From contig OX465102.1 in NCBI GenBank assembly GCA_949987565.1, positions 18,673,493 to 18,737,492 on the forward strand: a DNA stretch of 64,000 nt, in the 5' to 3' direction. This DNA is from Luidia sarsii (taxonomy: Eukaryota; Echinodermata; Asteroidea; Paxillosida; Luidiidae). The notes below the pieces were generated by a model. That model ran no database searches, was not told the DNA's origin, and saw only the letters and a list, made by a program, of their open reading frames with translations. Shown here piece by piece: positions 33,601-42,579 of this stretch (its first letter is position 1; each line of letters begins with the position of its first letter). A program made the position numbers and the translations under genes.

Positions 33601-36052
33601 TCGAGTCTACGAGCTGAATAACATCTTCTTTTTACTTGGTATATTCCCTTCGTCGCGTGCACGTCACTACTCCACAGTGCTCGAACCATGTGCTCTCTGT
33701 CTTAAGTTCGTTGTCTTTCTACTGAGTTTGACCCACAGCCACTTGACTGACAGTTTCATTTCTAACTGATAAAAACATTTAGATTCAGGCCTTCACTGTG
33801 CATTGTGTAATGCTCTGATGGAATGGGCATTGATGAAGCCCCAGGTTTTTACCCATGTGCTCTTGGTTCCTTTCCTCTGCCAGTCTGCCACATCTAACAC
33901 AAACATACACGGGCAACCTCCTATACAAAAATCCCATGGGACTCACTTTTCAACTTTTTCTGAGAAAATTGTACCCAGTTTTCACTCACTTCACTTGAAA
34001 TTAACTGATGTGCAGTCACAGTTAATTCATTTTTCTCTAGGGCTATCTTGCGGGCCGTCTATGGGGTAAATGCCCGTTAATTTACATGCAGGGGACCTAC
34101 GTACTGTCGTGCAGTACATGCCAGTACATGTATCTTCTATCTACGCAGTTCTTTTCTACTCAGTATAAATGAGCATGCAGACAGACACGGTGCATGTATG
34201 TACATGTACCGTAATGTACGTGTACATAATTATGTACAAGAACAGATTACAGTACATGGATGGGTACATGTAAGTTTCAACTTCGCACTGCTGCTGTTCA
34301 ATCCCCTAATTGGCACCAGCTATCCCTCATGGGTCAAATGCCAAACATATCAAATACACCCGTTTCTATCAGGGAAGAAGGTATACAGTGCACTGTGTAA
34401 TAGATTGTGGACACTGGACACACAGTTGAATGTTCCATGGGTCACACATTGGATGTGGAATGAGTCTATTTATTAGTATAATAAGTTATATCGTGATATA
34501 TAAATGTTGCAAACTGCTTACTGACTAAAATTACCAAAATGCAAATCTCAAAATTTAGTGGGCCTGACGTTTTGATCCTAGCAGGACCTTTGTCAAAGGC
34601 AGTGTCCTTGGCTTGTCACTCTCCCTTTGAGTTTGAGAAAGGTCCTGCTAGGATCAAAACGTCAGGCCCACTAAATTTTGTAATTTATATCGTGTGCAAA
34701 TGGAATCGAGAAAAATACCCTCTGAACAATATCGGATTGTTCGTGCTCAATTTCTAATGTTTTTGTGTTTTTATGCTGATGTTTTTGCTGGCATAAATAG
34801 TGACCCCTGGGGTGGCAAGTTGCAGAGGTAGCCCGTCAAAGCATTGGAAAACCCTGCTTTGAGTTTGAATAGATTGATCGACACAACCAAATCAAGTTTG
34901 TATTTTTCCCCTACGTCAATATTTTCACAAGCATGGATTCTTTATGCTCTCAGATTCCTGTTTATGCGGTGCTTCTGGCAATCTCCCAGGAGCTCGTGTT
35001 TTCAAGCCGAGATTCCATTTGCTTCGGTCAGGGCGGCTGGTAAGGTCAACAGGGGTCAAGGTTGGGGAAACAAGAAGATAGACCATACAACGCACAGCCC
35101 TTGCGTTTGTATCATGCTGCGAGGACGGCTTGGTTGGTTCCCTTCACAACTCTCCGTGTGATCACACGCATGATGATAGTGACTGGTACCCTTCACATCA
35201 TGGCATCCATGATTACGGTTGAAATGAGATGCAGTGTGTACACTGCAGTGTAGTATAGATAGTAATAATGTGCATGCTACCTGTGTTTTGAAATTGTATA
35301 TTGTGTCTGAAATCATTACAAGTAGCCTACATCAGAGTTATTTGTCAACCATTCGCATTGACGACAGATCATCGATGAGCGCTTGAGATATTGATTTGGA
35401 TGAAATTCTAAACATTGGTTGGACAAGTATACGATCCAAACGATCGACTGACCCATGTTTGATTCGTAAAACCATGGACTGGAGGCTCGTTCGAACTCCT
35501 TGTGTTCTTATTCCTCCATGGTAAAACTAAAAACGAAAGCATGACTGGTCATATAACTGCCTCCTGTAGATTTCGTCACTACCATCCTTGTGAAGAACAG
35601 ACATAACTAAAATTGTGTGGATTTTCAAACAAAACAATACAAATACATGAAATTATGATGGGAACAGTTCGTTAGGTGATTTGTGTTTGTTTGACAGGTC
35701 CGGAATGTACACTACATGGTCGTATTACTATTACACTATTAGGGCAGGTTTATAGTACTGCTAGTAGATAGGTTCCAAAACATATATCACGCATTAGGAA
35801 CAAAGTAATGATCACGAAGGTCTGTCCTAATGATCATCATACTTGACGGACAAAGCGGAAGTAGTGTAGCGCAAGTGTAGTCCAATTGATGTAGACCTAC
35901 GTGCCGATCGGATCGATATAGATGAAAGCATCAAACATTCTCTATGCTATTCAAGAATGAAAGCTGACCATAGAATAGCTACATGTATACGTACCAGAAT
36001 AAGGCTCCTCGTAGTAAACGGACTCCCCAGCGATACTTCCAGCAATCGACAT
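24689..36052 (-). CDS. Proteolipid protein / glycoprotein M6 family, copy B (complete, 542 aa)
   Basis: Seven coding exons in transcript order: 36052-35995, 30658-30490, 30058-29899, 28876-28702, 27904-27819, 26370-26311 and 25609-24689 (TAG). Joined length is 1,629 nt with every phase matching. The ATG at 36052 has an in-frame stop upstream and no other ATG between. Plan: short N-terminus, Cys cluster VPGPCRTCCIKCPCPS (likely palmitoylated by analogy with PLP), TM1 about 35-56, TM2 about 78-103, GTGSVR..MGRCQTG, TM3 about 130-157. The extracellular loop has Cys163, 181, 206 and 214, the four-cysteine pattern of PLP/DM20/M6. TM4 spans about 217-247, ending NFAANFAKLRDRFK. Vertebrate relatives have short C-termini; here a tail of about 295 residues follows, rich in Ser, Asn, Tyr and Arg, ending GFNEYYL. 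The GC-rich last exon contrasts with its AT-rich surroundings. Likely a plasma-membrane tetraspan protein of neural or epithelial cells. Confidence 0.88.
25865..26100 (-). repeat. Family H1 repeat: pyrimidine tract plus GAAACGTCAGG-type core
   Basis: Minus strand: a long C/T-rich tract (TCTGTCTTTCCTATCTTCCC and similar), then CTGCCTTTGAGAAAGGTCAT, GCTAAGATAGAAACGGAACG, TCAGGCTCTC. Same order as at 37.5, 40.9 and 61 kb. In a copy B intron. Confidence 0.6.
26880..26950 (-). mobile_element. SINE-2 fragment
   Basis: GACCACCGAGCTGGTCGATC, followed by GTGATTTTTGAATTCAATCC, parallels TAACCACCGAGCTGATCGAG at 7.23 kb. Only the tRNA 5' edge and flank survive. Confidence 0.4.
27005..27235 (-). mobile_element. 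SINE-1 copy, near full length
   Basis: + strand: GGACCGGGATTTGAATCCGA, AGCTATCCAGCCCTTAGAT, CTAGTCTTTGCCGGGGTGG, CCAGCCAGAAGCATTCAAG, ATATCTCCGGGAATCGCG, TTTTCATTCGGATGCAAAC. B box GGATTCAAATCC on the minus strand. Confidence 0.75.
29500..29780. repeat. GGAGGATTGTGGAGGATTGAGG-type decayed repeat
   Basis: Repeated phrases GAGGATTG(T/A)G, GAGGAAGGTTGT and (AA)ATTTACACTGGAGG in irregular array within a copy B intron. The ORFs on the minus strand are composition artefacts. Confidence 0.7.
30272..30345. repeat. ACG/ACA/AGC triplet microsatellite
   Basis: AACAACGACGACGACAACG, then CAACAACAACTACAGCAGC. Simple-sequence tract in the copy B intron between the TM1 and TM2 exons. Confidence 0.9.
31280..31385 (+). 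repeat. Family H1 repeat, well-preserved copy
   Basis: CTGCCTTTGAGAAAGGTCCT, GCTAGGATCGAAACGTCAGG, CCCACTAAATTTT, then AGTCAGTAAGCAGTTTGCAA. GGTCCT-GCT-AGGATC forms a 6-bp hairpin before CGAAACG. Lies in copy B intron 1. Confidence 0.65.
31555..31725 (+). mobile_element. SINE-1 copy
   Basis: Block CGCCCCACACCCGGCAATAG, then GGGCTGGATTAGCTCAGGTG (box A), GGGTTCAAGTCCTGG (box B) and CCCAGTCGTATTTTTTAAAA. In copy B intron 1. Confidence 0.75.
32730..32815 (+). repeat. Family H1 repeat copy
   Basis: GTTTCTCAGAGAGGGTCTTG, CTATGGATAGAAACGTCAGG, CCCTCTGCGTGG, then AGATTTGCATTAGTTG. Diverged relative of the 31.3-kb copy. Confidence 0.55.
34505..34695. repeat. Head-to-head pair of family H1 repeats (large palindrome)
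   Basis: Left arm (minus copy): ACAAAATTTAGTGGGCCTGA-like, CGTTTTGATCCTAGCAGGAC, CTTTGTCAAAGG. Right arm (plus copy): TTTGAGAAAGGTCCTGCTAG, GATCAAAACGTCAGGCCCAC, TAAATTTTG. The arms are almost perfect inverse copies separated by about 30 bp. Confidence 0.75.
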
Positions 36053-36059
36053 GATGATG

Positions 36060-37080
36060 ACTAAACAGTAACGTCAATACCGGAACTGGTATTGGTAAGA
36101 CTAGATAATTGATTTCCTTCCTGGATGGAATATTACGACGAAAAATAACTTCCGATTGTTACACTATACGCAGATAATGACCAATCTTCATCGTATCATT
36201 CTGCTGGGAGAAGATTAGAGTGGTTTTATGGTGTATTCCTTGCGATCGAATTCTAGATTCACGTCAATTATGTATTCCCCATCATTATGGACGTAGACAC
36301 AGCACTGTAGCATCAAGCTCGCATTCACACAGTACTATACGCTATATATACCATCCGTGTGGTCGTACGATCGTCAATCCGCGCGGGGCAACCCCATTGG
36401 GTTGATGAACCGACGACACAAAAAAACACCGTTGATCTACACTCGTAAAAATGTCGGTTGGGAATGAAATACGGGTACAGCCAGCACTGTGTGAACGTGA
36501 AATTTCCCCTCCCGTCAGCGTGTGCAATGGCTGTTCATTCTGTTGGTATAATGCTGAACTGCGGTCAATTGTGTTACCGTGTGCACAGTGCGTACAGTCG
36601 TATTGAGTGGCAGGGCGCTATGAATATGCATACAGACGGTTGGGCTGGCCCTTTGAATGCCAGGATGACGTCATGTGTTTGGTTTACTCAAGCACAATGG
36701 CGTACGACGGCTCAGCTACTGTACGACACTGGCATACTTGCTGCATGAATCAAACCGGTGCAGCGTGATTCACGCGATGTAATTTCTCAACGAAAAGCTT
36801 TTACCTGTAAATATATTAGCAGGTGACATGGGCTTGGACCCCAAGGGACAAAGGGAAATTTATTCTCCTCCCCACACCCCAATCCCTGCCTGGGGTATCA
36901 AGGTTTAGTGAGTTCAAGAATGGAGGTATGGAAAGAACTAGTGACATTGTCCAACTTCCAAGGTGCTTGCTTACATGAACCCCTCCCCGGAGAAAAAAAA
37001 AAGAACTGGAGAATAGGGGAATACAAAATTGCCTTCCAAACAAGTCAAATTTAAAGAAAAACTGACTGATTGAAAAATTA
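36060..37080. other. Upstream of M6/PLP copy B; no gene seen
   Basis: This segment should contain the copy B 5' UTR and promoter, but no TATA box or initiator could be called with confidence. The open frames here are short and lack splice support. Confidence 0.4.
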
Positions 37081-37345
37081 GCAAAGAATACTTTGACTGG
37101 ACCAGGACTTGAACCTGAGACCTCTGGATTAACGTACCATAAAACAGTGCTCTTCCATCTGGGCTATCTAGCCCAAGTTAGATGGTCCATGGCCTCCCAA
37201 ATATTTAACTAGTGTACTAGGGCTAGGGCTGGATAGCTCAGACGGAAAAGCACTGGTACTGTAATCCAGAGGTCTCGGGTTCAAGTCCCGGTCAAGTCAA
37301 AGTATTCTTGATTCTTGACAATTTTTAAAATTGTTCAAAAGTTCC
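37080..37345. mobile_element. Inverted pair of SINE-1 copies
   Basis: 37,085-37,180 is a minus copy (GGACCAGGACTTGAACCTGA, GGGCTATCTAGCCC). 37,225-37,345 is a plus copy with a clean box A (TAGCTCAGACGG) and box B (GGTTCAAGTCC). The two heads face away from a 45-bp spacer. Confidence 0.75.
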
Positions 37346-37489
37346 CAGTCAGTTTGTTTTTGGTTTGTTTGCACTTACTGTGAACATTTGAACAGGTTTG
37401 AAAAATGGCAGTGAAAACTTGGACTGGGTGGTTTTGCATATATAGGCCTATATCTAGCGTTCTTACCGTCTATAAGCGTCCTCTCATAC

Positions 37490-37670
37490 TGCTTGCCGTT
37501 CCGGACTTGGACCTCAACCCAGCCTGGCTACCAGCTTTCCTACCTTGTCCATCTTCTGCTGTCTGTATTTTGTTACTTCCTTCCCTTCCAATCTGTCCCA
37601 CCCTTCTTATTCAGTGCCCTGAAGAAAGCTCCAGGGGATCAACGAAACAACACCAGTCCTAAGTTCATTT
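37490..37670 (+). repeat. Family H1 repeat: pyrimidine tract plus CCTGAAGA..CGAAAC core
   Basis: C/T-rich tract (TTCCTTCCCTTCCAATCTGT), then GTGCCCTGAAGAAAGCTCCA, GGGGATCAACGAAACAAC. This copy retains an exact CTGAAGA box before the GAAAC box. Confidence 0.5.
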
Positions 37671-38368
37671 TCTTATTTTTTTGGTGGGGAGGGCCGGTCC
37701 AAAAATCGAGTAATACAACTTTTTGGTGTGCATTTTTAATGGTATAAACAAAATGATAGCAAATTGCTTATCTCAAAAATCAACATGGCCTGTCATTCAG
37801 ATCACAGGAGGAGCTTTCTCACTGTCATTCATTTGTTGCAGAACAAGATTCATCAGCGATGGCATACGACAAATCGTAATCACGATTGGTTAAAGCATAG
37901 TAGAGCAAGGCTCTATGGTTAAAGCAGCTAGTTGTTTTACCTTTTTTGTATATAAGACGCTTACGAGAACAATAGCCCTCCAGAACTTAAGACAACATCC
38001 CGAAAGTCCACAGCATCTCACCGGAGAAGTTATAAAAAAGTGATGGTAAAATAAAGGATCAAAAACATTTGGTTCATTATGTAAAATGTTTTAATGGAAT
38101 GTCAGACGTTTATTTGAAATGAAAAGAAATTTACCCCTCAATGCATTTAATAAAGGGATTATAACTGAACATTTACCCAACGGAAAACAACAATAGTAGA
38201 CAACCGAAGCGGACATAACTGAAACAAGCGCTACGATTCTGTCGTCCATTCTCATAAACATCATCATTTTTTCTCAGTCTACTGGAGTACGATAGCCTCA
38301 GCGTGCGTGTGCCACAATATTACTGCCTGCTCCTAGCCTTGCTGATCCTTACGTTACTTCGGTAACTT

Positions 38369-38706
38369 ATCAAGCTCATATCGCCATCAAGCTCATCTCT
38401 CCTTCAAGCTCATTATCTCAATAGAGCTCATAAGCTCATATCGCCATCAAGCTCATCTCTCCTTCAAGCTCATTATCTCAATAGAGCTCATAAGCTCATA
38501 TTGCCATCAAGCTCATTATCTCAATAGAGCTCATAAGCTCATATCGCCATCAAGCTCATATCACCATCAAGCTCATTATCTCAATAGAGCTCATAAGCTC
38601 ATATCGCCATCAAGCTCATCTCTCCATCAAGCTCATTATCTCAATAGAGCTCATAAGCTCATATCGCCATTAAGCTCATCTCTCCATCAAGCTCATCTCT
38701 CCATTC
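38369..38706. repeat. Minisatellite, about 58-bp higher-order unit of AAGCTCAT phrases
   Basis: Alternating phrases AAGCTCATATCGCCATC, AAGCTCATCTCTCCTTC, AAGCTCATTATCTCAATAG, AGCTCAT. About 5-6 higher-order units with small variations. Non-coding. Confidence 0.9.
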
Positions 38707-38949
38707 AATTTGCCTTCTCCGGTCTGCGCCTTCTTTCTATGGGTCTCTGAGTTTTTTGCTAATCGATGCGTCCTCCTCTCCGTGACACGGGTTGCTCATA
38801 TACTATAATGTACATAGGTTCAATTTTAATCCTGTTCACCAGGTCATGATCGATGGTTGTCCTGCACGAACATTAGAAGATAGAGGGCGCTGTACTGTTT
38901 TGCTGTGGGCTCCAGCAGAATAATGTACGCCCTTTATTATTATACGAAT

Positions 38950-39160
38950 CCATGGATAATGCTCGGGCTCAGGCTTCGTCTCCGTCTGACAAAACCTCAA
39001 AATACAGGTTGGAGTTTGTCTCCGGCATTTGTTGGCTTGATAAGTACAGAGTATTTACCACGGAAGCGATTGTTTCTTGGTGCACTATTATTTTGGAATG
39101 GCCCGAATTATAGTTTGAACCTTTATCTGTTAGCTTAGTCCTAGGCCTATGTTCATTTTC
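38950..39160. mobile_element. MITE family D copy
   Basis: GCTCGGGCTCAGGCTTCGTC, TCCGTCTGACAAAACCTCA, GGCATTTGTTGGCTTGATAA match the 11.67-kb copy in order. The right end is eroded (TTAGTCCTAGGCC). Confidence 0.65.
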
Positions 39161-39413
39161 CCCCCGCTGATTTGTATTTATTATTATTAATTTTTTTTTG
39201 GTGGGGGTTGCTATTTCCACACCTCCCTAAAAAAAAAAACGAACCCCCCCCCCCAAAAAAAAAGGAAATGGGACCCAACCCGATTTACCGCCCATTTTCT
39301 GGTCACATCCCTTCACCTCCTTCATCAAATAGTGAAACATCCACGGCTTATCTTTCGATTATAACTAAAGCATGTATTAGGAGGATTTGCGGTGACACCA
39401 TGGATAATGTCTA

Positions 39414-39492
39414 ATGTTCTGAAAAGAACCTGAGAGATAACTCGACGTTCCGCCCAGTATGCTCTAGCAGTCATCATCAGGAGAGGGCGTAC
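39414..39492 (-). repeat. Hammerhead-like repeat core (family H2)
   Basis: Minus strand: CTCCTGATGATGACTGCTAG, AGCATACTGGGCGGAACGTC, GAGTT, then AGGTTCTTTTCAGAA. CTGATGA is exact; the second box is GGAAC rather than GAAAC. It abuts the 27-bp satellite. Confidence 0.45.
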
Positions 39493-39494
39493 TG

Positions 39495-40540
39495 GCCAGA
39501 ACGTTCTTCTTCAGATTCTTATCACTGAGGGTCTTTTTCATATTCTTATCACGCAGGTTCTTTTTCAGATTCTTATCACGCAGGTTCTTTTTCAGAATCT
39601 TATCACGCAGGTTTTTTTTCAGATTCTTATCACGCAGGTTCTTTTTCAGATTCTTATCACGCAGGCTCTTTTTCAGATTCTTATCACACAGGCTCTTTTT
39701 CAGATTCTTATCGTGCAGGTACTTTTTCAGATTCTTATCACTCAGGTTCTTTTTCAGAATCTTATCACGCAGCTTCTTTTTCAGATTCTTATCACGCATC
39801 TTCCTTTTCAGATTCTTATCGCGCAGATACTTTTTGCAGATTCTTATCACGCAGGTTTTTTTCAGATTCTTATCACGCAGGGTCTTTTTCAGATTCTTAT
39901 CACGCAGATACTTTTTCAGATTCTTATCACGCAGCTTCTTTTTCAGATTCTTATCGCGCAGCTTCTTTTTCAGATTCTTATCACGCAGGGTCTTTTTCAG
40001 ATTCTTATCACACAGGCTCTTTTTCAGATTCTTATCGTGCAGGTACTTTTTCAGATTCTTATCACTCAGGTTCTTTTTCAGAATCTTATCACGCAGCTTC
40101 TTTTTCAGATTCTTATCACGCAGATACTTTTTCAGATTCTTATCGCGCAGCTTCTTTTTCAGATTCTTATCACGCAGCTTCTTTTTCAGATTCTTATCGC
40201 GCAGGTTCTTGTTCAGATTCTTATCACGCAGCTTCTTTTTCAGATTCTTATCACGCAGCTTCTTTTTCAGATTCTTATCGCGCAGCTTCTTTTCCAGATT
40301 CTTATCGCGCAGGGTCTTTTTCATATTCTTATCAAGCAGGCTGTTTTTCGTATTCTTATCGCGCAGGCTCTTTTTTAGATTCTTATCGCGCAGATACTTT
40401 TTCAGATTCTTATCACGCAGGTTCTTTCTCAGATTCTTATCACGCAGATCCTTTTTCAGATTCTTATCACGCAGGGACTTTCTCAGATTCTTATCACGCA
40501 GGGACTTTCTCAGATTCTTATAACGCAGATTCTTATCAGA
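39495..40540. repeat. 27-bp satellite array, about 38 copies
   Basis: Unit CTTTTTCAGATTCTTATC + ACGCAGGTT (27 bp) with point variants (CACGCAG/CGCGCAG/CACACAG, GCTT/GATA/GGTT). Blocks of variants recur (for example 39,690-39,790 and 40,015-40,110), pointing to unequal exchange of multi-unit segments. Because 27 is a multiple of 3, long frames stay open on both strands, encoding for instance LRDKNLKKK on the minus strand. No start, splice or flanking evidence supports a gene. Confidence 0.95.
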
Positions 40541-40839
40541 ACCATACCTCTTCTATAAGAGACCCTATGCATGGTGTCACCGCCAACCTTCCTATATTAT
40601 TTCACCCACCATGCAAATCCTTAATTCTTATTTACAACTAAACCAGAAACGTCGCACCCCTGGTGTCATAAGCATCAATTATTCTACTACAATGAATCAG
40701 TTGATTAGCCTCAATAACCTCCTTATTAAACAAATTGTGGGAAGACACTTCGTAGTAATGAGCTCGGCGAAGCTATTATCTTGATTCAATGTAGTGTTCT
40801 GCACCCTGCATGCTTGGTGCAACCTTGTTTTTTGTCACC

Positions 40840-41035
40840 TTGTCCACTTCGATCTCTCTTTGACATTTTCCCTTTGATCAGTCCCCCTCGAAACCCTTTC
40901 CCCATTCCCTATCACATTTCCCCTTGATCTCGCCCTAGTCTGTCCACCAGCTTTCCACTTACATCGTATTGCTTCATCCCCTTCCTGACTTTGGGGAAAT
41001 GTCCTGTTACAGGAAAGAAACGGTTATTAACGTAC
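40840..41035 (+). repeat. Family H1 repeat with pyrimidine tract
   Basis: C/T-rich tract (CCCTTTCCCCATTCCCTATC), CTGACTTTGGGGAAATGTCC, TGTTACAGGAAAGAAACGGT. Same order of parts as at 25.9 and 37.5 kb, with a diverged core. Confidence 0.5.
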
Positions 41036-41634
41036 TGTCAAAGATACAAGGCTCTCGATACTGACTGAAATGTTCCTTGCAATAACTGAAATATTCGCAC
41101 AAGGACCCAATCAACCGCAAAGCCAATAAGCCGCTTGAATAGCCTATAAAAACAATCAAGCACGCAACTTGAATAGCATAACAAAATGTTTGAAAAAAAT
41201 AAACAAACCAAGCTATTTACTATACAAACATGCCTTTAGAAACTAATCTATTAGAAGGGGTCTTTCGTCAAATGCCACGAAAATATTGTTTCAGACGCAA
41301 AGTCACTTAAAGGAAAGCTGCTTGATTGAAAGATTAGATAAACACTTTGTACGTTTAAATGAAATACCTATGGATCAGGTCCGGCCCCTCGTTTAAGATC
41401 GGAGTGGCTCTCCTCTTCCACAGGGACACGAGTGGTTGATGGTGAAGATATCGCTTGTACAGACAAGCCTTGAAGCTAATGTATTTTCCCCTTATACTCC
41501 CTACCCAGGCATTTCTTCTTATGCTCCTTGTTTCTAGGGTAGAAACGAGATATATAACATATGCATCTGTATATCCAATGAAACAACGTTAAAGTTTGGC
41601 TATAACAACTAAAATAAAATGTAATATATGGCTG

Positions 41635-41750
41635 AGAAAATTTGACTGGACCGCGGGTTGAGCTCAAAACCTGTGACTTTTGGGTTAGATCGCTGGTACG
41701 CAGGACCATAGATCTCCCGGTCCAGCCAAAATGTTCTTTGCCGTTTTTCA
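41635..41750. mobile_element. Chimeric/palindromic SINE-1 fragment
   Basis: Starts as the minus form (TTTGACTGGACCGCGGGTTG) and ends as the plus form (TCTCCCGGTCCAGCCAAAAT), so both termini are tRNA 3'-end sequence in inverse orientation. Confidence 0.5.
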
Positions 41751-41849
41751 AAATTGTTCAAAACTTCCCAGTCTGCAATATTTCCTTCATTTGTTTGAGC
41801 TTAAGAAAATGTGTTGTTGTTTCTATCTGAATAAAACGTTGGATTGCAT

Positions 41850-42070
41850 GCCGTGAATGAAGGCGGGGGTGTGATCCCTGGAGATATACGGCAGCCAATG
41901 GTTGAATTGCTTCTAATCTGACTGGCATTCCCACCCCGGCAAAGACTAGTTGACAATTTGGGAAGGCCACCATCTGAGGGCTGAATAGCACAGACGGGAA
42001 GAGCGACGGTACGCTAAACCAGGTCTCGGTTTCAAAGCCCGGTCCGGTCATTTGTTTTGCCATTGTTTCA
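41850..42070 (+). mobile_element. SINE-1, full-length plus copy
   Basis: Block GAATGAAGGCGGGGGTGTGA, TCCCTGGAGATATACGGCAG, CTGACTGGCATTCCCACCCC-like, GGCAAAGACTAGTTGACAAT, then head GGGCTGAATAGCACAGACGG, GTACGCTAAACCAGG, GGTTTCAAAGCCCGG and end GTCCGGTCATTTGTTTTGCC. Best copy for defining the family. Confidence 0.8.
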
Positions 42071-42087
42071 ATTTGCAGTGATATCTG

Positions 42088-42575
42088 GTATAAGAAGTCA
42101 CTTCGTACCCAAGTTACTTCGTATCCAGATTTTCACACCCAGATCACTTCGTATGCCTACTTATGTCGTTTATTCAGGTGCCTTTCATTAAAATATGTAA
42201 AACGCAGCCTACGTACCGTAGTAAATGTATGTACCTTCACTTCATTTTCAAACGAAATAAAAACACTCCAAAGATAGAAGGCTGTATAAAAGGCTTTGAC
42301 ATAGTGTAATCGAATTTAAATTAATGTCAAATAAATTATCAAATAAATGTCATTCCCGTATCGGCTGTGATTGCTTGCACGTGCTCAATATGATGCTCTA
42401 CTGAGAACCGACAAATGTAGCAAATGTGCATCAGTAAAGCATCACTTTCCGTAAATCATTTTACTGCAGCATAAGTTTCCTGCATAAGCTGATGCAAAGA
42501 GACTTGGGTACGAAGTGACTGTGTACGAAGTGTCTTGAGTATGAAATAACAGGGGTATGAAATGACCGACAACCA
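42088..42575. mobile_element. Foldback element rich in TACGAAGTGA motifs
   Basis: Left AAGTCACTTCGTACCCAAGT, TACTTCGTATCC, ATCACTTCGTATGCC; right GACTTGGGTACGAAGTGACT, GTGTACGAAGTG, GAGTATGAAATAAC. Inverted ends about 440 bp apart, AT-rich centre. No coding potential. Confidence 0.65.
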
Positions 42576-42579
42576 TTCA

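Noticed and set aside
37225..37310. A tRNA gene (box A and box B both good)
   Set aside because: About a dozen similar sequences with shared non-tRNA flanks occur in the window; the arms do not fold into a full cloverleaf.
38369..38706. A CRISPR-like array
   Set aside because: Repeats are directly adjacent variants without unique spacers; this is a eukaryotic minisatellite.
39464..40324. A 286-residue Lys-rich protein on the minus strand
   Set aside because: It is a 27-bp satellite read in a frame that cannot hit a stop; equally long frames exist on the other strand.
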